From Micavibrio sp. UBA1850 (lineage in GTDB: Bacteria > Pseudomonadota > Alphaproteobacteria > Micavibrionales > Micavibrionaceae): DNA of 51,726 bases. The stretch spans positions 124,418-176,143 of the forward strand of contig DDIM01000016.1 in the NCBI GenBank assembly GCA_002338525.1, in the 5' to 3' direction. Shown one piece after another: positions 34,445 through 44,700 of the stretch. Within the stretch, counting starts at the first letter, position 1, and the number at the start of each line of letters is the position of its first letter. Under the pieces are notes generated by a model. That model saw only the letters and a list, made by a program, of their open reading frames with translations, was not told where the DNA came from and made no database searches. A program made the position numbers and the translations under genes.

Positions 34445-36106
34445 ATGAAATTAGATCCAGATCATTTACACTTCATTCCTTATAAAGGCTGTGAAGAGTT
34501 TGCATGCAACTTTAACTTTTATGCTTATAAAGGAAAATGGTTGCTCATGGATTGTGGAATGGGCATTGCGGGTAAGCAATACCCTATGGTTGATTTACTT
34601 TTACCTGATCCATCATTTATTGAACAATATAAAGACGACATATTGGCGCTTGTAATCACTCATGCCCACGAAGACCATATCGGGGCGGTTCCTCATCTTT
34701 GGCCACGTTTGAAATGTCCCGTATATTGCTCGCCATTTACTGCAGAAGTATTGCGCCGCAAAATTAAAGAATTTACTGCCTGTAAGGGGATGAAAATCAC
34801 CGAAGTGAGAGAGGGGCAAACGCTTCCTTTAAAACCCTTTGAGCTTGAGTTCCTAGACATCACTCACTCTGTTCTTGAAAATTTGTCGACGGCAATCAAA
34901 ACAGATAAGGGCACGATTTTACACACGGGAGACTGGAACCTCGATCCAAGTCCTTCACTTGGCAAGGCTACAAGCGAAGATGCGTTCCGCAAGATATGCG
35001 GGGATGGTGTTTTGGCGTATATCGGAGATTCTACAAACGCGCAAAAAGAGGGCTCAACCCCTAGTGAAGAAGAGGTGCGAAAAGGGCTTATTGAGGTTTT
35101 TAAACAGCAAAAGAACCGTATAGCAATTACGACATTTTCTTCTAATGTGGGGCGTCTTCACTCTATCGCAAAGGCCGCAGAGGCAGTAGGAAGAAGCGTT
35201 GTTGTCGTTGGGCGTTCTATGAACAATATGATAGGGGCTGCCAAAAAATGCGGGTATTTAAATGATCTTCCGCCATTTTTAAAAGATACAGATTATAAAG
35301 ATTTACCGCGCGATAATGTTGTTTTAATGACGACTGGATCACAAGGGGAGTCGCGTGCAGCCCTGTCTCGAATTGCCAATGGTGATTTCAAAGGTGTTCG
35401 TCTAGAGCCAGGGGACAGTGTGATATTCTCTTCATGGAAAATCCCTGGAAATGAAAAGGAAATTAACGAAGTCCAAAACAAGCTTGTTGCCAGTGGTATC
35501 AATGTCATAAGTAATACAAATAGTGGCGAGCATATTATTCACGTCTCAGGGCATCCATGTCGTGACGAGTTGAAAGAAATGATAGCATGGAGCACACCAC
35601 ATATTGCCGTGCCCGTTCATGGTGAACGTGTTATGGTTGATGCGCATGGGCAATTGGCGCGTGATCAAAATGTGCCGCATGTCATAGTCCCTCAAAATGG
35701 ATCAGTTATTCGTTTGGAAAAAGAAAACCCGCGTATCATTGACCATATAGAAACAAAATTCTTAGGCGTTGAGCCGCGTCGCGTAATCCCGCTAGAAAGT
35801 GCTGCGATTTCAGAGCGTCGCAAGCTGCAATTCACCGGATGTGCGTTTGTATCATTGGTCATTGATCAGAAGAACAAACTATTGGATGACCCGCAAATTG
35901 ATCTTATCGGCTTGGAAGATGCAAACACAAAATCCGAAGACGATACATATGATGATATTTATGGCGAAATTGAATCCAGTCTTATTGACGTTGCAAGTAA
36001 CGACCTAGATGATATAGAAGAAAATATACGTATCGTTGTGCGTCGCATGCTGTCTCACAAATACGGATTTAAACCAAAGGTGTTTGTCCACGCCTACCGC
36101 GGCTAA
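34445..36106 (+). CDS. rnj: Ribonuclease J
   Basis: RNase J is a metallo-beta-lactamase/beta-CASP nuclease with 5'-3' exonuclease and endonuclease activity on RNA. The 553-residue product has the Zn ligand motif HAHEDH at 73-78, TGDWNLDPSP further on, a beta-CASP region with NMIGAAKKCGYL, and IIHVSGHPCRDELKEMI. The C-terminal 100 residues form the usual dimerisation part. Its place after coaX is conserved in alphaproteobacteria. Confidence 0.95.
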   Translation: MKLDPDHLHFIPYKGCEEFACNFNFYAYKGKWLLMDCGMGIAGKQYPMVDLLLPDPSFIEQYKDDILALVITHAHEDHIGAVPHLWPRLKCPVYCSPFTAEVLRRKIKEFTACKGMKITEVREGQTLPLKPFELEFLDITHSVLENLSTAIKTDKGTILHTGDWNLDPSPSLGKATSEDAFRKICGDGVLAYIGDSTNAQKEGSTPSEEEVRKGLIEVFKQQKNRIAITTFSSNVGRLHSIAKAAEAVGRSVVVVGRSMNNMIGAAKKCGYLNDLPPFLKDTDYKDLPRDNVVLMTTGSQGESRAALSRIANGDFKGVRLEPGDSVIFSSWKIPGNEKEINEVQNKLVASGINVISNTNSGEHIIHVSGHPCRDELKEMIAWSTPHIAVPVHGERVMVDAHGQLARDQNVPHVIVPQNGSVIRLEKENPRIIDHIETKFLGVEPRRVIPLESAAISERRKLQFTGCAFVSLVIDQKNKLLDDPQIDLIGLEDANTKSEDDTYDDIYGEIESSLIDVASNDLDDIEENIRIVVRRMLSHKYGFKPKVFVHAYRG

Positions 36107-36131
36107 ATACATTTAAGTTAGGAAATTATAT

Positions 36132-36404
36132 ATGGGTATTTTTACAGGAATTATTGTCTATCTTATGATTTATTGGCTTGTTCTGTTTTGGGTGCTTCCT
36201 TGGGGGAATACGCCAACGGGCACAACCGATGGCGGCAAAACTGTGGCCTCAGCCCCCATTAATCCGCGCATTGTTAAAAAGTTTTTGATCACAGGGGTGC
36301 TGTCACTCGTTGTTTGGGGGGTAGTTTTTTATCTCATTGAAAATCAAGCGGTTGATTTTTATCAATATGCCCAAGACATGCACGCTGAGGACATGGCAAA
36401 ATGA
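36132..36404 (+). CDS. DUF1467 family membrane protein
   Basis: The 90-residue product has two hydrophobic helices (about 6-24 and 50-67) separated by a polar loop with TASAPINPRIVKKFL-like sequence. Sequence and position between rnj and proS match the DUF1467 family of alphaproteobacteria, whose function is not known. Its last four bases overlap the start of the next gene (ATGA). Confidence 0.85.
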   Translation: MGIFTGIIVYLMIYWLVLFWVLPWGNTPTGTTDGGKTVASAPINPRIVKKFLITGVLSLVVWGVVFYLIENQAVDFYQYAQDMHAEDMAK

Positions 36405-36952
36405 AACAATCTCTCGTCATTGCAACGGTCATATTTATGACCCCCTTGAGCGTACAGGCCAATATCCTGAATAGCTCTCATACCCTTTGTAATGCGGTGG
36501 CCTATACCCCTCAAGAAGATGTTGTATATCGACCAGACCCAAACGTTGTTCCTGCCGATATCAACGCGGCCCCTCTATCTTTGGGGGATGTTACCATTCC
36601 TTTGAATGCCTATCTTGCCGATCGGCTTAATATTGACACGCCCGTTACCGGATCGTCACTGGGGGACATTGTGATTAAGGACGGTGGAGCCGTTATTTTT
36701 AACGGTCAGGATATCACCTCTCAGGTTACTGTCCTTTGCCAAAAAGAAGAGCAAATCAATGTTGCCGATCAAAAAAATCAGAATAAAACAGCCCCAGTTA
36801 AAAATGCGCCTGCAAAACCTCAAAATGTAGATGGACAGGTGCGCGTTGAAACCGTAAAGTCTGAGTCTCTTGAGCCTAAAATAACGACTGAAGAAAAACC
36901 ATTATTTGGTGGTTATGGCCAAGATCACATAAACGCTGATTACAATGATTAG
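36401..36952 (+). CDS. Exported protein of unknown function
   Basis: The 183-residue product begins with a signal peptide (likely cleavage after SVQA, residue 20) and is probably periplasmic. The middle has two short related segments, LSLGDVTIPL and SSLGDIVIKDG, and ends with a Cys at about residue 111. The C-terminal 70 residues are polar, Lys/Gln/Pro-rich and probably disordered. The start overlaps the DUF1467 gene by 4 bp, so they are made together. I do not recognise the family. It is an extra gene in an otherwise conserved rnj-DUF1467-proS order. Confidence 0.75.
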   Translation: MKQSLVIATVIFMTPLSVQANILNSSHTLCNAVAYTPQEDVVYRPDPNVVPADINAAPLSLGDVTIPLNAYLADRLNIDTPVTGSSLGDIVIKDGGAVIFNGQDITSQVTVLCQKEEQINVADQKNQNKTAPVKNAPAKPQNVDGQVRVETVKSESLEPKITTEEKPLFGGYGQDHINADYND

Positions 36953-36989
36953 CATATAAATAATTCGAAAAAGCCTAAAAGGAAAACAA

Positions 36990-38327
36990 ATGCGCCTTTC
37001 ACAATATTTTTTACCAACATTGAAAGAAGATCCTAAAGAAGCTGAAATCGCCTCACACCGCCTCATGCTGCGTGCGGGTATGATTCAGCAAAACGGAGCG
37101 GGCGTGTATACATGGCTTCCTATGGGGCTTCGCGTGTTGCGTAAGATTGAGGCAATTGTACGCCGCAACCAAGATGCTGCTGGTGCGCAAGAATGCTTAA
37201 TGCCTACAATTCAATCAGCTGACCTTTGGAAAGAAAGCGGTCGTTACGATGCCTATGGTAAAGAAATGCTTCGCATTACCGATCGTCATGACCGTGAGAT
37301 GCTGTATGGCCCGACAAACGAAGAGGTAATCACTGACATTTTCCGCTCTCATATCAAATCATACAAAGACTTGCCTAAAAACCTCTACCACATTCAGTGG
37401 AAATTCCGTGATGAAATTCGTCCTCGTTTTGGGGTCATGCGTGGACGTGAGTTTTTAATGAAAGATAATTATTCGTTCGACCTTACAAAAGAAGATGCCG
37501 AGTATTCATACAAGAAAATGTTTTTGGCCTATCTCAAGACTTTTAGAGACTTAGGTTTGCGCGTTATTCCTATGAAGGCCGACACAGGCCCTATTGGAGG
37601 GGATTTAAGCCACGAATTTATCCTGCTTGCAGAAACAGGAGAAAGCGAAGTTTTCGTTGATGCAAAATGGAACGAAGTCGATCTTGCAGGAAAAGACATC
37701 CACTACAATAACAAGCCACAACTTGAGGCTTATTTTGATGAGCTTACAAATATTTATGCTGCAACGGATGAAATTCACAACCCTGAAACAGCACCTAAAG
37801 ATATCATACAAACACGTGGTATCGAGGTTGGGCATATCTTCTATTTTGGAACAAAATACTCCGAAGCTATGAACGCGACAGTGCAGAATAAAGACGGTAA
37901 AACCGTGCCCGTTGAAATGGGATCATACGGTATTGGTGTATCACGACTTGTTGGCGCAATTATTGAGGCCAGCCATGACGAGGCAGGCATTAAATGGCCA
38001 TCAGAAATTGCCCCATTTGATGTAGGGATTATTAATCTAAAGGTCGGTGACGAACAAACATCAAAACTATGTGAAGATGTCTATACCAAAATATCGGCGA
38101 CAGGGCTTGATGTGTTGTACGATGATAGAGATACAAGCGCAGGCGCTAAATTTGCAAACATGGATTTAATAGGCGCGCCTTGGCAGATCATTGTAGGGCC
38201 TAAGGGCGTAAAGATGGGCATGGTTGAAATGAAACAGCGTATGACTGGCGAAAAGTTTGACGTTAAAATTTCAAGTTTGATTGAAACAATCACAACAAAA
38301 CTGTCAGATCTTAAAAAAGGATACTAA
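36990..38327 (+). CDS. proS: Prolyl-tRNA synthetase, short form
   Basis: The enzyme charges tRNA-Pro with proline. The 445-residue product has class II motifs: the N-terminal RAGMIQQNGAGVYTWLPMG, YGPTNEEVITD, and motif 2 QWKFRDEIRPRFGVMRGREFLMKD (in pieces). It lacks the long editing insert (INS) of bacterial-type ProRS; this short form is typical of alphaproteobacteria, and clearance of Ala-tRNA-Pro must depend on other proteins. Ribosome binding site AAAGGAAAA. lolC starts 6 bp after its stop. Confidence 0.95.
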   Translation: MRLSQYFLPTLKEDPKEAEIASHRLMLRAGMIQQNGAGVYTWLPMGLRVLRKIEAIVRRNQDAAGAQECLMPTIQSADLWKESGRYDAYGKEMLRITDRHDREMLYGPTNEEVITDIFRSHIKSYKDLPKNLYHIQWKFRDEIRPRFGVMRGREFLMKDNYSFDLTKEDAEYSYKKMFLAYLKTFRDLGLRVIPMKADTGPIGGDLSHEFILLAETGESEVFVDAKWNEVDLAGKDIHYNNKPQLEAYFDELTNIYAATDEIHNPETAPKDIIQTRGIEVGHIFYFGTKYSEAMNATVQNKDGKTVPVEMGSYGIGVSRLVGAIIEASHDEAGIKWPSEIAPFDVGIINLKVGDEQTSKLCEDVYTKISATGLDVLYDDRDTSAGAKFANMDLIGAPWQIIVGPKGVKMGMVEMKQRMTGEKFDVKISSLIETITTKLSDLKKGY

Positions 38328-38333
38328 ACAATC

Positions 38334-39578
38334 ATGTTTTCTCCTTTTGAACGATTAATCGCCTTTCGCTATCTTCGTGCGCGCAAGCAAGAAGGCTTTG
38401 TGTCCGTAATTGCGGCGTTTTCATTTGTTGGCATTATGCTAGGTGTTGCGACACTTATTATCGTGATGTCGGTAATGAACGGTTTCCGTATGGAGCTTTT
38501 CGATCGAATTCTAGGGCTTAATGGCCATATGAATGTCTATACACCCGCAGGCATTGTTAGAGACTACGAGCCATTAAAACAAGAACTCGACGCTGTAAGA
38601 GGTGTGCAATCCGTCACACCAATCGTAGAGGGGCAGGGGCTTCTAAATGTTGGCGGTGTGTCAAATGGCGTGCTTGTTCGTGGAATGACATCACATGATT
38701 TTCTTGTAAAAGATGCCTTTGTAAAAGGTGTTACAAGTGGCGACGTCATGGATTTTTCAGAGACCAACATTGCCATTGGAGTTAAGCTAGCTGAAAAGTT
38801 TAACCTGAACGTAGGTGACAAGGTCACGATCATGGCGCCACAAGGCAAGGCCTCGCCGTTTGGCACCATACCAAGATCGCAAAGGTTTACCATCGGCGTC
38901 ATTTTTGATGTTGGCATGTACGAGTATAATAGCGGTTTTGTCTTTATGCCGATTGAAACGGCACAAAAGTTTTATCGTATGCCAGAAAATAGTGCATCAT
39001 ATCTTGAGCTAGAGGCCCAAGACATTCATGATCTGAACTGGGTTAAACAAAATATTACTAAGTCAGTTGAACAGCCATTAACTCTTTATGATTGGCGTGA
39101 TGCGAACAGTTCGTTTGTAAACGCATTAGAGGTGGAGCGGAATGTCATGTTTTTGATCCTTACACTCATCATTTTGGTGGCGGCGTTTAATATCATCTCA
39201 AGTATGATCATGTTGGTGAAAGACAAATCATCTGATATTGCCATTATGAGAACTATCGGTGCTTCGCAACGATCCATGATGAAAATCTTTATTCTAACAG
39301 GCGCAAGTATTGGTATATTGGGCACGATTTTTGGTGCCATTTTAGGGATTAGCTTTGCGGTAAATATCGAGGCAATTCGTCAATTTATTGAAAGCATCAG
39401 TAATACTGAGCTGTTTTCAGCTGAAATCTATTTCCTATCTCAGTTACCTGCTGAGGTTGATTGGCAAGAGGTTGTATCTGTCATTGCAATGGCCATCGTT
39501 TTGTCAGTTTTAGCGACACTTTACCCTGCGTGGCGCGCCGCACGATTAAACCCAGTAGAGGCTTTGCGTTATGAGTAA
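38334..39578 (+). CDS. lolC: Lipoprotein-releasing ABC transporter, membrane subunit
   Basis: This protein works with LolD to extract outer-membrane lipoproteins from the inner membrane and pass them to LolA. The 414-residue product has one N-terminal helix (ARKQEGFVSVIAAFSFVGIML region), a periplasmic domain of about 220 residues, and three C-terminal helices in an FtsX/MacB-type arrangement ending LNPVEALRYE. Only one such subunit is encoded here, so it may form a homodimer (LolF-like); LolC or LolE naming is arbitrary. It is relevant to the lipoproteins encoded at 605-3368. Confidence 0.92.
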   Translation: MFSPFERLIAFRYLRARKQEGFVSVIAAFSFVGIMLGVATLIIVMSVMNGFRMELFDRILGLNGHMNVYTPAGIVRDYEPLKQELDAVRGVQSVTPIVEGQGLLNVGGVSNGVLVRGMTSHDFLVKDAFVKGVTSGDVMDFSETNIAIGVKLAEKFNLNVGDKVTIMAPQGKASPFGTIPRSQRFTIGVIFDVGMYEYNSGFVFMPIETAQKFYRMPENSASYLELEAQDIHDLNWVKQNITKSVEQPLTLYDWRDANSSFVNALEVERNVMFLILTLIILVAAFNIISSMIMLVKDKSSDIAIMRTIGASQRSMMKIFILTGASIGILGTIFGAILGISFAVNIEAIRQFIESISNTELFSAEIYFLSQLPAEVDWQEVVSVIAMAIVLSVLATLYPAWRAARLNPVEALRYE

Positions 39579-40248
39579 TATTTTATCCCTAAGAAATGCG
39601 GCAAAATCCTATCAGCAAGCAGGAGAAGATTTGCAAGTACTCAAAGATTCTAGTTTCGACATAAAGGCTGGAGAAATTGTTGCGCTTGTTGGCCCTAGCG
39701 GGTCTGGAAAATCAACCTTACTTCATATTGCCGGACTCCTTGATACCCCAACCAGCGGTCAAGTTCTCATGAATGATCGTGACATAAGTCAGTGTAATGA
39801 CACACAGCGCACGCAAATTCGCCGTCATATGATGGGCTTTGTTTATCAATTTCATTATTTGCAGCCAGAATTCTCAGCTTTGGAAAATATCGTAATTCCA
39901 CAAATGATCGCAGGGTCTAACAAAAAGAACGCTGAAAAACGGGCACGTGATTTGTTAAGCAGTATGGGGTTAGAACATCGCCTTGATCATCGCCCTGCAA
40001 GATTATCGGGGGGAGAACAACAACGTGTTGCAATTGCCCGTGCGCTTGCAAATGATCCCAAACTTTTAATTGCGGATGAACCAACGGGAAACTTAGACCC
40101 ACAGACTTCAGACAGTGTATTTGCGCTATTGCTTGATCGTGTAAGAAATCAAAACATTGGTGCATTCATTGCAACGCATAATATGGAGCTTGCCAAACGC
40201 ATGGACCGCGTTTTAACCATTAAAGATGGCGTTGTGTCTGAGATGTAA
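39571..40248 (+). CDS. lolD: Lipoprotein-releasing ABC transporter, ATPase
   Basis: LolD supplies ATP hydrolysis for lipoprotein release. The 225-residue product has Walker A GPSGSGKST, Q-loop near FVYQFHYLQPEFSALENI, ABC signature LSGGEQQRVAIARAL, Walker B LLIADEPTGNLD and the switch His in ATHNMELA. It overlaps lolC by 8 bp. A short GCGCT/AGCGC hairpin (40256-40274) lies at the junction with the convergent gene but lacks a T run. Confidence 0.95.
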   Translation: MSNILSLRNAAKSYQQAGEDLQVLKDSSFDIKAGEIVALVGPSGSGKSTLLHIAGLLDTPTSGQVLMNDRDISQCNDTQRTQIRRHMMGFVYQFHYLQPEFSALENIVIPQMIAGSNKKNAEKRARDLLSSMGLEHRLDHRPARLSGGEQQRVAIARALANDPKLLIADEPTGNLDPQTSDSVFALLLDRVRNQNIGAFIATHNMELAKRMDRVLTIKDGVVSEM

Positions 40249-40267
40249 ATTCATAGCGCTCAGTTAA

Positions 40268-40960
40268 TCAGCGCACAATCAATATGACATAAAACATATA
40301 ACGTCCACCTGCGCCACTACCTGTGTCCATGCAGTGCGCATCACCCCATGCCGCGTTACCAAATACGTGACCAGAGGTATAGTCACCGTTGAATAAAGAT
40401 GATGCGTTCGTCGTTGACCAGTTTGAGGTATATCTTGCCGCGCCACCACTCTCTCCAAACTCTGTATGTAACTTCTCACAAACATCCTGATCAAGGAAGG
40501 GTACAATCATAGTCAATTCGCCGGTAAATGCCCCTTTGCCGACAATATTTAGATTCCCCCCATACATGTAATCGCCATAACGAGGTAAAGCAGAATGTGC
40601 AGTGTCTAGCAGGGACGGATCAATTCTTTGAAAGCTAACGCCTCCGCCATCTCTGTGAAATATTTGACATTTTGTACGTGATGCCGGGGTGTGAGAATAT
40701 TCAGTATGGCCCCAGTTATCAGAAGCAAAGCTGATTTCGTCTTCAGTACATCCATTGATTATGGTCATTCGCATCAATGCTTGCTGAATAGAGCTAATAT
40801 ATTGCGCGACTGTGGCTGAATTTATAGCAAGTGTTTCACTGTCTGCATTTCCGCCACCTCGTGAACTTTGTGTTACGGCATATGAGAGAGCTGCAAACAA
40901 GGCAACAGCAATTAGAATTAAAAAAAGGACGTTACCTGATTGATTTTTCTTACTGCTCAT
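40268..40960 (-). CDS. Pilin-like single-pass secreted protein
   Basis: The 230-residue product has a short positive N terminus (MSSKKNQSG), one hydrophobic helix at about 10-30 (NVLFLILIAVALFAALSYAVT), and a large polar domain with five Cys and many Gly, Ser and aromatic residues. This resembles type IV pilins or pseudopilins, which begin with a helix anchored after a Gly, but the conserved Glu5 of classical pilins is absent. A function in a pilus or secretion system is therefore only a possibility; no other pilus gene is in the window. It is convergent with lolD and sits between lolD and dnaE, where it breaks the usual gene order. Confidence 0.7.
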   Translation of the reverse strand: MSSKKNQSGNVLFLILIAVALFAALSYAVTQSSRGGGNADSETLAINSATVAQYISSIQQALMRMTIINGCTEDEISFASDNWGHTEYSHTPASRTKCQIFHRDGGGVSFQRIDPSLLDTAHSALPRYGDYMYGGNLNIVGKGAFTGELTMIVPFLDQDVCEKLHTEFGESGGAARYTSNWSTTNASSLFNGDYTSGHVFGNAAWGDAHCMDTGSGAGGRYMFYVILIVR

Positions 40961-41050
40961 AATTCACTATAGCAAGACATTATTAACAATCAATTATTTT
41001 GAGTTTTTAGATACTTAATGAATTATATTTTTTTGAAAAGGCCCTAAAAT

Positions 41051-41662
41051 TTACCCCATACCTTTGGTAAGCGCATTTAAAAAGACGTCATTATTAAAGC
41101 TTTTTTGTTCCATATCGCTAATTTCAATAATTCTTTGCTCATTATTTAAAATATTCATGCGCTGCTCCGTAAAATCAACATCAGGCTCATTTAAATCGTG
41201 CAGATATTCCATGTTCGCAACATTTATAGCGTCACGACCGTCTGTAAAATATGTTGTAAGGGTAAGGTCAAACGCATTGTTTAGCCCCATATCTATCAAG
41301 GCATCGGCATGCTCAACCAAAACAATATCGTCTGTCATGTATTGTGCGATTTTTGATGCCATGTCCTCGTCACTCATAAGCATGCCAAGTACGTCAAATC
41401 TCTTTACGCTCAACCCTTGTGGTGTTTTATAGCTAAAGCCACGATACCCTAAATCTTCAACAGGGCTTGCGACAGGGAAATGCTCAGAAAATGCTTCAGA
41501 TAACGTTGATTTCCCACTGCCAATTTCTCCGTTAAAACCGATAACCATTTTCTTATTATTCTGAAAATTAGAAGAGTTTGATACGGCCTCATAAAACGCA
41601 TCTGCAATTTTTATTGTGTCCATGTAACATTGAGAATAGAAAAGGGTGGTTAATCGTGTCAT
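41051..41662 (-). CDS. P-loop protein, divergent TsaE-like
   Basis: The 203-residue product has a Walker A motif GEIGSGKST at 45-53. It continues with the order seen in TsaE: an SP pair about 20 residues later, an aromatic strand, then KRFDVLGM in place of the TsaE HFDLYRL, and VLVEHAD in place of the IEW-type strand. TsaE is the ATPase partner of TsaB/TsaD in making the t6A tRNA modification. The match is divergent and a C-terminal extension of about 80 residues (from about residue 125) is unusual, so a different P-loop role is possible. The start may be at the ATG 13 codons in (41623); neither start has a good ribosome binding site. Confidence 0.6.
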   Translation of the reverse strand: MTRLTTLFYSQCYMDTIKIADAFYEAVSNSSNFQNNKKMVIGFNGEIGSGKSTLSEAFSEHFPVASPVEDLGYRGFSYKTPQGLSVKRFDVLGMLMSDEDMASKIAQYMTDDIVLVEHADALIDMGLNNAFDLTLTTYFTDGRDAINVANMEYLHDLNEPDVDFTEQRMNILNNEQRIIEISDMEQKSFNNDVFLNALTKGMG

Positions 41663-41780
41663 GAGATGAAAATAACCTTGTCATTACGTAAAGTAAAGAA
41701 AATAATACAAAGCATGTCTATTTTGTGGAGTGTGCAAAGCTTACCTTTGACAGACGTGGTACAATCCTTAAAGTGTCGTT

Positions 41781-44700
41781 ATGTCACAAACGCCAACAGA
41801 TCATCGTTTCATTCACTTGCATGTGCATTCTGCCTATTCATTGGCGGAAGGCGCTATCAAGATAAAAGATCTAATAAAGACATGCAAAAATAACAATCTT
41901 CCTGCCGTCGCCGTTACCGATACAAATAATATGTACGGCGCAATGGAGCTTTGCTCCGAGGCTATGAAGGCAGGCGTACAGCCTATTTTAGGAGTGCAGG
42001 CCAACATTGACCAAAATGGTGAGCAGTTGGTTTTATTGGTTCAAAGTGAACAGGGCTATCGTAATATTTGCCGATTACTCAGTGATGCCTATATGGACGA
42101 AAATTCCGGTCAAGGCGTGAATATTGAGTTTAACCAGTTAAAACAATTCGGCGCGGGGCTTATATGCCTAACAGGCGGTGTTGCCGGTGGCGTCGGGCAG
42201 CGTCTTCTTCATGGACAAAATAATGAGGCGAAAAAATATCTAAATGCATTAAAAGATATATTTGGAGATCGCCTATATATCGAACTCCAAAGACATGGGC
42301 TTGCTGATGAAGATAAAATCGAAGCGGACCTTATTGATTTAGCATACTCTGAAAATGTGGCTCTTGTTGCAACTAATAACGCGTATTTTGCAAAACGTTC
42401 CATGCATGAAGCCCATGATGCACTTTTATGTATTGCAGATGGTCGCTATGTCACTGAAGAAGACCGCCGCAAGGAAACGCAAGAGCATTTCTTTAAAACG
42501 CCAGAAGAAATGTGCAACATATTTGCAGATATTCCAGAGGCAATTGAAAACACGCTTCATATTGCAAAACGCTGTTCGTATGTTCTTAAAAAAGTTGATC
42601 CTATTTTGCCACCCTTTGATACTGAAGGGGGGCGAACAGAAACTGAAGAGCTTCGTGCTCAATCAGAAGCAGGCCTGACGTGGCGAATTGAGAATTTTGT
42701 ATTCACAGATGATCATGATGATGAAAAAAGGGCTGAAATCAGAAAAGAGTATTTTGACCGCCTAGAATATGAGTTGGGTATTATCGAAGGAATGGGATTC
42801 CCTGGATACTTCCTTATCGTCTCTGACTTTATTAAATGGTCAAAAGAACAAAACATACCTGTGGGCCCTGGTCGTGGATCGGGTGCGGGATCGGTTGTGG
42901 CGTGGGCGCTCAAAATTACCGACCTTGATCCATTGGAGCTAAACTTACTTTTTGAACGTTTTCTTAATCCAGAACGTGTCTCAATGCCCGACTTTGATGT
43001 CGATTTCTGCCAAGACCGTCGTGACGAGGTCATTCGTTACGTTCAAGACAAATATGGTCATGATCGTGTGGCGCAAATTATTACATTCGGAAAGTTACAA
43101 GCGCGCGCGGTGGTGCGTGACGTTGGTCGTGTGTTGCAGGTGCCATACCCTGTGGTTGACCGCATCGCAAAAATGATCCCGAACAACCCGGCCAATCCTA
43201 TGACGTTGGAAGAGGCGCTTGAGGCCGATCAAGATTTGCGAAATGTCCGCCATACCGATGATACACACGATAAATTGATTACCATCGCGCTTCAGCTAGA
43301 AGGGCTTTACCGCCATGCCTCGACTCACGCGGCAGGCCTTGTGATTGGGGATCGTCCTCTTAATGAATTGCTACCGCTCTACCGTGATCCACGCTCCAGC
43401 ATGCCTGTGACGCAGTACAACATGAAATATGTTGAAGACACAGGATTGATCAAGTTTGACTTCTTGGGTTTGAAAACGATGACAGTTGTTCAAAAATCAG
43501 TCGAGCTTTTGAAGGATAAAGGCGTTGATCTGGATATTTTGTATACAGAGCTTGATGACAAAAAAACATATGATCTGCTCTCAACGGGTAAATCAACGGG
43601 CGTGTTCCAGCTTGAAAGTACAGGAATGAAGGATGTTCTGCGCAAGTTGAAACCCAACCGTTTTGAAGACATCATCGCCCTTGTGTCTTTGTATCGACCC
43701 GGGCCAATGGATAATATTCCAACATACATTTCGATTAAAGAAGGCAAGCAAGAGCCTGATTACATGCACCCCTTATTACAGCCTGTGATCGAAGAAACCT
43801 TCGGAATTATGATCTATCAGGAACAAGTGATGCAAGCCGCGCAGGTCTTAGGTGGCTATACACTTGGGGGTGCGGATTTACTTCGCCGTGCGATGGGTAA
43901 AAAGATCGTTGAAGAAATGGACCGACAGCGTGATAAATTCGTTAAAGGGGCTAAAGAAATCAACAAGGTTCCTGAAGAACAATCCAACCATATCTTTGAC
44001 CAAATCGCCAAATTCGCGGGATATGGATTTAACAAATCGCACGCGGCGGCCTATGCGCTTATTGCCTATTGGACAGCATGGCTGAAGGCCAATCACCCCG
44101 TTGAGTTTATGACGGCGTCTATGACGCTTGATTTAGGAAATACAGACAAGCTTGCCATTTTTAAACAAGAGCTTGATTTAATGGGCATTGATTTGCTGCA
44201 GCCTGATATCAACAAATCACAAGTAGCCTTTTCAGTAGAAGGTGAATCTGTACGCTATGCCCTTGCCGCATTAAAAGGTGTTGGTGAAAATGCCATGCAA
44301 TTGTTGGTTGAAGAGCGTGAGAAGAACGGCGAATATAAAAGCCTTGATGATTTTATCAAGCGTATTGATTCCAAGATTTTAAACAAACGGCAAATGGAGC
44401 GCCTTGCTGCCGCCGGCGCTTTTGAATGTTTGGTTCCTAAACGAGAGCATATGTACGAAGCCATTGAAATGGTTATGGGGCATGGCGCGCGTTTGGCAGA
44501 AGAGCGTGAGACAGGCCAAAACAGTTTGTTTGGTGGTGATGATGACTCCGGAATAGGGGGCTTGCCAGAGCTCCCTCGAAAGCTCCAATGGGACCCGCTA
44601 GAAAAACTAAGTTACGAGTTTGAGGCGGTCGGTTTTTTCTTGTCTGCACACCCGCTTGATACAAAGCGTGATCAGTTTAAACGCCTTAAAATTAAGAGCT

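Noticed and set aside
40256..40274. GCGCT/AGCGC hairpin between lolD and the convergent pilin-like gene
   Set aside because: Only 5 bp and no T run, so it is not listed as a terminator.
41666..41893. 75-codon frame overlapping the dnaE start
   Set aside because: It runs through the conserved PHP start of dnaE in another phase and has no recognisable product.
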